Of a stretch of DNA of 64,000 bases, positions 57,341-64,000 are shown piece by piece. Below the pieces are notes generated by a model. It saw only the letters and a program-made list of their open reading frames with translations, did no database searches and was not told the DNA's origin. Source of the stretch: Tilletiopsis washingtonensis (Eukaryota; Basidiomycota; Exobasidiomycetes; Entylomatales); the NCBI RefSeq assembly GCF_003144115.1, contig NW_020312010.1:194428-258427 (forward strand), given 5' to 3'. Each line of letters opens with the position of its first letter. Position 1 is the first letter of the stretch. A program made the position numbers and the translations under genes.

Positions 57341-60300
57341 ATGTCCTGGCGCGGCCCCAACTTTGCGCCTGTCGCCGGACCCTCGACGCTCCAGCAGCAG
57401 GGCTTCGCTGCGGGACAGGTGCCATACGCCCAGTCCTACGGCCAGTCGCCGATCCAAGGGCAGCAGCCATTCGGGCCGCCGCTGCAGCAGGCGCCGCCGC
57501 CGCACCACCCCCAGCAGCTCTCGCAGCCGCAGCACCACCAGCAGGCGCCGCAGCTGCACCCGCAGCACCCGCACCACTTCCAGTCGCCGGCGCTGCAGCA
57601 GTCGCTGCACCCGCACGCCTCGCCGCAGCCACACCTCTCGGCGCAGTTCGCCCAGCCGCCCTCCTCGCCCAGCGCGCCGTACCTCGACGGCCGCCCCGCC
57701 TCGGCCTTTGCGACGGGCTGGCAGAGCTTCCACACGCGCACCGCCAGCGCCACGTCGCCGCGCGGCCTCTACAGCCAGCAGCAGGGCCTCACGCAGGCGA
57801 TGAGCGGCGTGGCGCTCTCCTCGTCGCCGGCACTGCGCGCCGCAACGATGGGCGGCAGCTCCGACTCGCCCTCGTCGCCCACGGCCGGCTCGGCGGCCGG
57901 CGGCAGCAGCGCCAGCCTGGCCTCCGCCGGCCTCACGGAGCCGTTCCGCTCGCCCTCGGCCGTGGGTCCGCGCGGCAGCCTCATCCCTCCGAACAGCTCC
58001 TACACGCACTCGAGCGGCGCGTACGGCTCGCCGCAGTACTACAACGAGCCGGGACTCGGCGGCATGCTCGGCGGCCTGCCGTCGAGCGAGAGCGCTCCGG
58101 CAGGCCTCAGCGCCGCCGTCGGAGACTCGCAGGCGTCCAACGGACGCGTCGCCGTCTCGTCGTCGCTCGCGTCCAGCGGCGCCTTCTACAACGGCCAGCC
58201 GGGCCACACGCGCGCCTCGTCGCTGGGCCAGCAGCAGATCAACGGCGACCTCGGCACGCCGGCGTCGGCGACAATGTCCATCTCGGGCCTCTCCGACTCG
58301 GCCGGCGGCAGCAGCGAGTTCGGGCCCTCGTCGTACGGTGCCGGCTCGGGCTGGCCGACGCCGCTGCGCAAGGGCCTTGGCCTGCCGGGACACCTCAATC
58401 TGACGCCCGCCAGCAGCTCCGGCAGCAATGCCCGCCTCGCACGCGCCAACCCGCCGCCGTACCGCGGCGGGCCGATTCGCGTGCTGCAGTCGTTCCCGGA
58501 CAATGGCGACCAGGGCGTGCCCATCACCATCATCGCCAGCGTCAAGCCCAACTGGGCGCGCGAGGTGGGCCTCTCGCTCGTCGACGAACGCCTCGAGCGC
58601 AACGCCAACGGCGTGTCTAGCCACTTCGTCGTGCTCTTCGGCAGCACCGAGGTCGAGGCGCGCACCGAGCGTGCCGGCTCGCTCGGCGATAGCCCGCTCG
58701 AGTCTTTCAGCACGCTCGAGGGCAATGGCATGGCGTCGTCGTCGTCCTCCGGACAGCGGGACCTCGAGCTGGCCATTGTCGCCCACGCGCCGTCGTACGC
58801 GGCCGCCTCGTGGGGCGGCAATCGTGTGCCGCTGCGGCTCAAGCTCGTCTGCGATTCTGGCGAGCCGACGTTCGACCCGCTCGATGCCATCGCGACCGTC
58901 GGCGTCGAGGTGGGCGAGTTCAGCTACTGGCTACTCTCGCCGCGCGACAATCTGAGCCTCAAGCGCTCCGTCGACCAGATCGACAGCAGCGAGCACGCGG
59001 CGCTGCGTCGGCCTGCCAGCTTTCCGGCACTGCCCGAGTCTGGACCTGCGAGCGCGCTGCAGGGACAGAAGGCCGGCACCGTCGGACGAGGCCTGACACC
59101 GCGACGCCCGCTTGGCGACAGCCTGGGCCTCGGCCTCAACATGGGCCGTGGTGTGCCGCGTAGCTCAGGCTACCCGCGCGTCATGCCTTCGACCAGCGAG
59201 GCGCTCAGCCCAGAGTCCAGCGACGATGCGATGCGCCTCGGCGGCTCGAGCAGCTTCACGTTTGTGGCGCCGGGCAATGCCAGCTACGAGGCTGCGCAGC
59301 GACGAGCAAGCATTCCGGTCATGAGTGGTCCGGGAGCTCATCCTGCCGGCTCCGCCGCTGCGGGTCTGGACCGGCCTGCCTCGCTGCACGAGGGCTCTGA
59401 GCGTCGGGAAGAGGAGCATGCCGGGCTCCTGGACGGCGTGCCTCCGCTCATGCGCTCGACACAGCTGCCCGGCAACGCCACGCCCGTGACGCCAGTCAGC
59501 TCCGACCCCTCCGGCGGCGCCGACACGCCGACGCACGGACACGGCCAGAGTGTGCCGCCCAAGGAAGGCTCTCCCTCTCCGAGTCCCAGTCTGCGCGCGC
59601 ATCTCGCGCTGCACGGCAACGTCGACAACATGGCCGTCGGCTGGTCTACCGACGAGTGGCGCACCGGACGCCGTCTCGTGCAGTTCTGGCGCCGACAGGA
59701 AGGCACGACGATCCATGCCATGTGCAAGCCCATCCTGCCGCATCAGTACGTGCCCAACTCCATCGTCGTCTCGTGCATCTACCGCGCCGACAAGGATCAG
59801 TGCTTCATCACCTCGGTCGACACGATCTACCTGCTCGAGGCGCTCGTGGCCAGCCGCTTCACCGTCGAGGAGAAGAACCGTATCCGGCGCAACCTCGAGG
59901 GCTTCCGCCCCATCACCGTCTCCAAGACGAAGCGCGACACGGACAACGCGGCCTTCTTCAGTCTGATCATGTCGTTCCCCAACCCCAAGCCGCGCAACAT
60001 CGAGAAGGACGTCAAGGTGTTCCCCTGGCAGTCGCTGGCGCCGGCGCTCAAGAAGATCATCGGCAAGTACAGCGCCGCCGTCTCGCCGCCGGGCCCTGCG
60101 ACACATGCGCTGCCCGGCGGAGCGCCGCAGCATCACATGCGCCACGAGAGCGGCAGCTCGAGCCAGCGCAGCAACCCGACGCCGCCGAGCGGGCCGCATG
60201 CTCTGCCCGAGTACGACACGTCGCGCCAGCAGACGCCGCAGCAGCACTTCAGCTACGGCGCCCTGCCTGCCTCGCACATGCAGAGCCCGAACAACGGCAT

Positions 60301-60547
60301 GTATGCGCCGCAGCAGCCGCAGCAGAACGGCGTGCGCCGCGATCCGCTCTCCGACTTTGTCGTGTCGCCAATGACGTTTGCGCAACAGCAGCTGAGCCAG
60401 CACGAGGCGCCGCAGCAGGCGACGCTGCAGCAGCAGCACGGCGCATACTCGCAGACGCCCTATCCGCCGCCGGCTGGGCAGGAGGGCAACCAGTACCTCG
60501 CCGATGGGCTCGGCGTCGAGTTCAGTCCCGCCGCCTACCGCTCGTAG
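57341..60547 (+). CDS. Medusa (MedA)-like developmental transcription regulator
   Basis: A nuclear regulator; Aspergillus MedA controls conidiation and the Ustilago homologue affects mating and virulence (established for the family). One uninterrupted exon, 1068 residues, starts MSWRGPNFAPVAGPS. The N-terminal ~365 residues are Gln/Pro/Ser-rich. A conserved segment near residues 368-530 contains IRVLQSFPDNGDQGVPITII. The Medusa signature domain, about residues 765-910, has WSTDEWRTGRRLVQFWRRQ, SVDTIYLLEALVASRFTVEE, KNRIRRNLEGFRPITVSK and AFFSLIMSFPNPKPRNIEKD. A Gln-rich tail follows. The long gene-free upstream region fits a heavily regulated gene (inference). Confidence 0.92.
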   Translation: MSWRGPNFAPVAGPSTLQQQGFAAGQVPYAQSYGQSPIQGQQPFGPPLQQAPPPHHPQQLSQPQHHQQAPQLHPQHPHHFQSPALQQSLHPHASPQPHLSAQFAQPPSSPSAPYLDGRPASAFATGWQSFHTRTASATSPRGLYSQQQGLTQAMSGVALSSSPALRAATMGGSSDSPSSPTAGSAAGGSSASLASAGLTEPFRSPSAVGPRGSLIPPNSSYTHSSGAYGSPQYYNEPGLGGMLGGLPSSESAPAGLSAAVGDSQASNGRVAVSSSLASSGAFYNGQPGHTRASSLGQQQINGDLGTPASATMSISGLSDSAGGSSEFGPSSYGAGSGWPTPLRKGLGLPGHLNLTPASSSGSNARLARANPPPYRGGPIRVLQSFPDNGDQGVPITIIASVKPNWAREVGLSLVDERLERNANGVSSHFVVLFGSTEVEARTERAGSLGDSPLESFSTLEGNGMASSSSSGQRDLELAIVAHAPSYAAASWGGNRVPLRLKLVCDSGEPTFDPLDAIATVGVEVGEFSYWLLSPRDNLSLKRSVDQIDSSEHAALRRPASFPALPESGPASALQGQKAGTVGRGLTPRRPLGDSLGLGLNMGRGVPRSSGYPRVMPSTSEALSPESSDDAMRLGGSSSFTFVAPGNASYEAAQRRASIPVMSGPGAHPAGSAAAGLDRPASLHEGSERREEEHAGLLDGVPPLMRSTQLPGNATPVTPVSSDPSGGADTPTHGHGQSVPPKEGSPSPSPSLRAHLALHGNVDNMAVGWSTDEWRTGRRLVQFWRRQEGTTIHAMCKPILPHQYVPNSIVVSCIYRADKDQCFITSVDTIYLLEALVASRFTVEEKNRIRRNLEGFRPITVSKTKRDTDNAAFFSLIMSFPNPKPRNIEKDVKVFPWQSLAPALKKIIGKYSAAVSPPGPATHALPGGAPQHHMRHESGSSSQRSNPTPPSGPHALPEYDTSRQQTPQQHFSYGALPASHMQSPNNGMYAPQQPQQNGVRRDPLSDFVVSPMTFAQQQLSQHEAPQQATLQQQHGAYSQTPYPPPAGQEGNQYLADGLGVEFSPAAYRS

Positions 60548-61128
60548 CGCTCCCATCTCTCTCTCTCCATCCTCCCACTCCTACCCGCGTACGCACGGCG
60601 CTCTCGCTTGCACCATACCCACTACTCTCGCTTGCTCAGCACCTTCATCGCCCCCTCGCTCTTGCGATCCCCAGCCTCGCCTCGCGTCACTCGAGCTCCC
60701 TGCGCCTGCCCCATCATCGAGACGCCTCTGTCTAGACCGTGCTCCCTAACCCTCGTGCCCGCACTGCTTGGCTGTACTGTTACCCACGCTCATCTCCAGC
60801 ATTTCTCATACTTGATGCACCTTCTCTTGCGCGTGGTGATGAGAAGCGAGAGCGAGAGCAAGAGCGCACGTCGAGAGCGGCGCGGTGGCTTGCGTAAGCC
60901 GCGCTTGGACCCTGCATGGCCGCTGGTTCCGCGGCCGCCTCGCGGCACCGGGGGGGGGGGGGGGGAAGGGGTGCGCGCCTCCATCGAGCATCGTCCACAA
61001 GCGCAGCACCGCACCACCACGCCGCCGCCTCGTCCACCCACACTCAGTAGCCTCGCACCTTCTCCTTGAGACAAGCCCTTTCACCGCACGCGCGTCTGCT
61101 TCGTCGCCTCTGCGCTCCCCTCGCAGCC
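60548..61128. other. Medusa-like gene 3' UTR and FMO promoter
   Basis: About 580 bp: CT-rich 3' UTR, then a gagagc-rich stretch near 60848-60880 and a 16-nt poly-G run (60950-60965) about 165 bp before the monooxygenase ATG. No gene seen. Confidence 0.5.
60950..60965. repeat. 16-nt poly-G homopolymer
   Basis: An uninterrupted G run in the leader or promoter of the flavin monooxygenase gene. Confidence 0.85.
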
Positions 61129-63279
61129 ATGCCGCCGCACCGCGTCGCCATCATCGGCGGCGGGCCCAGTGCGCTCGTTACGCTCAAGACGCTCCTCGAG
61201 CTGCAGGACCGCAAGGGCGGCGCGTTCGATGTGGACGCCACGCTGTTTGAAGGGGAGGAGCAGATCGGCGGGACGTTCCGTGAGTCACTGAGCCAGGCCC
61301 CAGGCGGGCGCGCAGCACGAGCAGCGCCGCAGGCTCATCATCCATCGGCAAGCAGGCTACCGCTCATACGCAAACGGCAGCCTCGTGAGCTCCAAGCAGC
61401 TCACATGCTTCAGCGACTTTCGCATGCCGCTCGACTCTTCCGACCACATGACGCTCCCCGCCTACGTGCAATACCTCGAGGACTACGTGGCGCACTTCCG
61501 CCTGCGCCAGCGCGCCACGTTTCGCATGTCGACGCGCGTGCGCCGCGTGCGGCGAGCCGACGGCGGAGGACACATCGTGCGCTGGCGGCAACGCAGTGGA
61601 GAGGAGGACGAGGCGCACTTCGACTACGTCGCCGTCTGTGCTGGCCTGCATGTCGAGCCGGCGTTCCCGAGCATTCCGGGACTCGCAGATCCGCAACTGC
61701 CGAGCAAGTGGTGGGATGAGAAGAAGGAGGAGAGGAAGGAGAAGCAGAAGCTCAGCGACGCACAGCGGCGCATCCAGACGCTGCATTCGAGCGCATACAA
61801 GGACCCGGAGTTCCTGAAGGACAAATCAGTCCTAGTATGCGGGACAGGCGAAACGGGCATGGACTTGGCTTACGCCGCGGTCAAGGCGCCGGCCAAGAGC
61901 ATCGTGCTGTCAACGAGAGATGGCTTCCTCTCCTTTCCGCACGTGCTGCAGTCCTTCTCGCTGTTTGGAGTGACGTATGACAAGGACACGCCTATCGAGT
62001 GAGTGGGACATGCCAGGAACGTCCGCGGGTCGAGGAACGCCTCACGACTGCCTGGATGCCTTCGCTGACGCTCCTTGAAGCGGTCTTATCACCAACCTCT
62101 TCGAGACAACGCACCGGAGTCGTCTCGTCGAGGCTAGCCGTCTACGCTGGCACGTCAGCGACTTTGGCGTGAAGCTGGTGCTCAAGTTCCTCACGGGCAC
62201 CAGCGCGGGCTGCAATCAGTGGTGCGGCGAGCTGCCCGAGCACAAACAGGGCAGGGCATACGTGTTTCTCAACAAGAGTGCGAAGGCAATGCCCTAGTGA
62301 GTAAGCTGGCTGGTCTGCCTTGGTTGCCCTTCGATGCTGACACGATCTGCAGCCTGAACCGCGAGTGGAAGAATCGCTCTTGGCTCATGGAACGGATAGC
62401 CAAGTACATCGACCCGCCCTCGGTGCGCGATGACGAGCCTGGCATCTCCTTGGCGCCGTTCCCCGAGTACGTCGATGAAGATGGTCGAGTCGTCTTCCGC
62501 GAGAACGGACGAAAGGAGGCGGCGCGTATGCGCAACCGCATCGTCAAGCCCGACATCGTGCTCTTCGCCACTGGCTACCGCCACAGCTTCCCGTGGCTAG
62601 ACTCGTCGTACGCTACGCCTCTCGACGAGGACTCTAACCTCTGCCGTGGTCTTTTCGCCTACGACGAGTGAGGCTTCGTGTCTCTTCGCGCATCTCTGCC
62701 TCTGCTGACGCCCCTCTCAGTCCCACTCTGACATTCTCCGGCTTCGTGCGTCCCGGCGTCGGTGCCATCCCTCCGCAAGCCGAGATGGAAGCGCGTCTCT
62801 GGTGTTCCGTCATCTGCGGCGAGGTGCCCGCTCCGACCTCGGAGGCATACTACAAGCTGCTGCAGCCCAAGGGCGCGCGCATCACGCACGGCGTCGACTA
62901 TTCCTCCTACGTCTCGCAGCTCGCTCGGGACGTCGGCAGTCAACCTGGGCTGCTCGATCTCTGGCGCACGCATGGCTTCGACATTCTCCTCATCTACTGC
63001 TTTGCCGCGGCGTTCCCGACGCTCTACAGCCTCACCGGCCCGTGGGCCAGCGCGCAGGCGCCGCACATCACGCGCACCGAGATCCGCGAGACGATTGCGC
63101 GGCGCGGCGTGGGCGGCAATGTGCTCATGGGCGTGATCCCGATGGTCTTCTATGGCTTTGTCAACCTCGCGGCGCTCCTCCTTGAGCAGCTGCTCAACGT
63201 TGCGCAGGCACTCATGCCCAAGACGTGCCAGGCGGCCGCGCGCCAGCTGGGCTGGACGCAGCACAAGAAGATGGCCTGA
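61129..63279 (+). CDS. Flavin-containing monooxygenase (FMO-like)
   Basis: An NADPH- and FAD-dependent monooxygenase acting on soft nucleophiles (N or S) or ketones; the substrate is unknown. Five exons (61129-61279, 61356-61998, 62081-62296, 62353-62667, 62721-63279) give 627 residues. The FAD fold is VAIIGGGPSALVTLKTL at the N-terminus; the NADPH fold is VLVCGTGETGMDLAYAAV; the FMO ATGY motif is VLFATGYRHSFPW. A hydrophobic segment near the C-terminus (ILLIYCFAAAFPTLYSL) and a second (GVIPMVFYGFVNLAALLL) suggest membrane anchoring, probably in the ER. All intron phases close. Confidence 0.9.
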
Positions 63280-63393
63280 GCCGCCTGTCTCTGTCACACC
63301 TCTCTCTTCCACCCATGTACCATTACGGCGCTGTGCTGCATGCATGCTTGATCTGTCTTTGTGCGAGTGAGGCAGCTCGAGAGCGGCGCGGGG

Positions 63394-63433
<40 letters not shown>

Positions 63434-63550
63434 CGCAGCCTCCACGTCGCGCGTGAGAAGATCCGCGGCAGGCCGCTTTGCCTGCTCCCGGCGCCCGGCG
63501 CTCTCTGCGCCTTGCTTCCCCACCCTCACCGCCCTCGCCTCTCGCCGGCC
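63280..63550. other. FMO-to-RER2 intergenic region with poly-G tract
   Basis: 270 bp holding the monooxygenase 3' end, a 39-nt G run and a short leader for the prenyltransferase. No gene. Confidence 0.6.
63395..63433. repeat. 39-nt poly-G homopolymer
   Basis: An uninterrupted G run about 120 bp upstream of the prenyltransferase ATG. The exact length is uncertain in any assembly. Confidence 0.9.
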
Positions 63551-64000
63551 ATGTCGCAGGGCGTGTCCGCCGCCGATGCGGCGCGGCTGCTGCTGCTGCC
63601 CTTCACCTTCCTCCTCTCGCTCCTCACCTCGCCCGCGCGGCGTCTCCTCCTCGCGCTCCTCTCGCTCGGGCCCATCCCGCGGCACATTGCGTTCATCATG
63701 GATGGCAATCGTCGTTGGGCCACCTCGCAGCCCATCCCGCTCCCCGTGCGCGCAGGACACATCAGCGGCTTCTCCGCACTCAAGACGGTGCTCGAGGCGT
63801 GTCTCGAGCTGCGTGGTCTCGACACGGTGACGGTGTACGCATTCGCCATCGACAATTTCAAGCGCAGCGAAGAGGAGGTGCAGGCACTCATGGGCCTCGC
63901 GAAGCGCAACCTCATGGAGCTGGCCGGGCACGGCGAGCTGCTGGCGCGCCACTCGGTGCGCCTGCGCATCGTCGGGCGCCGCAAACTGCTGCCGCCCGAC
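63551..64000 (+). CDS. cis-Prenyltransferase (dehydrodolichyl diphosphate synthase), partial
   Basis: Makes the polyprenyl diphosphate chain for dolichol, the ER lipid carrier of glycosylation. The window end cuts it after 150 residues. The start is the ATG opening MSQGVSAADAARLL. A hydrophobic N-terminal segment (LLLLPFTFLLSLL) suggests ER association. The family motif IPRHIAFIMDGNRRWA supplies the catalytic Asp for diphosphate binding. GHISGFSALKTVLEACLELR, VTVYAFAIDNFKRSEEEVQALM and VRLRIVGRRKLLP are also conserved. The Asn-Phe-Lys-Arg segment is the usual NxxR region of region III. It is probably the RER2/SRT1 catalytic subunit and not the NUS1 partner, because the motif I Asp is present. 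Confidence 0.93.
   Translation, partial: MSQGVSAADAARLLLLPFTFLLSLLTSPARRLLLALLSLGPIPRHIAFIMDGNRRWATSQPIPLPVRAGHISGFSALKTVLEACLELRGLDTVTVYAFAIDNFKRSEEEVQALMGLAKRNLMELAGHGELLARHSVRLRIVGRRKLLPPD

Noticed and set aside
57302-58786. 494-codon frame antisense to the Medusa-like gene
   Set aside because: High GC forces open antisense frames; it is Arg/Ala/Gly-only and lies fully opposite a strongly conserved gene.

Overview
The window reads as nuclear DNA of a GC-rich basidiomycete, most likely Ustilaginomycotina (this placement is inference). Evidence: genes are packed on both strands at roughly 2-3 kb spacing. Introns are short (about 50-90 nt) with a strong GTGAGT donor, a CTGAC/CTAAC-like branch site and a CAG acceptor. 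Coding third positions are almost always G or C, leaders are CT-rich, and the gene set is fungal: DASH subunit Duo1, alpha-aminoadipate lysine synthesis, an AzgA purine permease and a Medusa-type regulator. I see no tRNA, rRNA, CRISPR array, transposon or virus-like element.

Layout. 0.3-3.4 kb: a 1-Cys peroxiredoxin (-) divergent from a PHOSPHO-type HAD phosphatase (+). 4.6-9.9 kb: complex I subunit NDUFB3 (-) divergent from the FUN30 chromatin remodeller (+, 11 exons). 10.2-13.7 kb: an orphan secreted or membrane protein and an AzgA permease, both (-). 13.7-18 kb: a sparse stretch around an orphan 517-aa gene (-). 18-19.5 kb: DUO1 (+). 21.7-24.5 kb: a GH3 beta-glucosidase whose 3' end is damaged. 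25-27.6 kb: mitochondrial aspartyl-tRNA synthetase (+). 27.7-31.5 kb: LYS12 (-) and SIR2 (+) sharing a 261-bp promoter. 31.6-36.1 kb: RRP14/SURF6 (-) and RSA4/Notchless (+), two 60S assembly factors sharing one promoter. 36.2-42.1 kb: a DUF4385 protein and a large RhoGEF, both (-). 42.1-45.3 kb: gene-poor. 45.3-49.2 kb: a dienelactone hydrolase and threonine deaminase ILV1, both (-). 50-51.8 kb: kynurenine 3-monooxygenase BNA4 (+). 51.8-57.3 kb: a 5.5-kb gene-free stretch leading into a one-exon Medusa-like regulator (+, to 60.5 kb). 61.1-63.3 kb: a flavin monooxygenase (+). 63.6 kb to the end: a cis-prenyltransferase (RER2 family) cut by the window edge.

How the genes relate. This is mostly ordinary housekeeping, not one pathway cluster. 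Two divergent pairs suggest shared control: RRP14/RSA4 (ribosome assembly) and LYS12/SIR2. ILV1 and LYS12 make amino acids; BNA4 feeds de novo NAD synthesis and Sir2 uses NAD.

Exon joins were worked out by hand from splice sites, reading phase and family conservation; the phases close in all models listed except the beta-glucosidase. The points most worth a second look are the beta-glucosidase break, a presequence-like ILV1 leader with no ATG, the long gene-free stretch upstream of the Medusa gene, poly-C/poly-G tracts, two orphan genes and possible unannotated exons at 14-15 kb and 19.8-20.2 kb.
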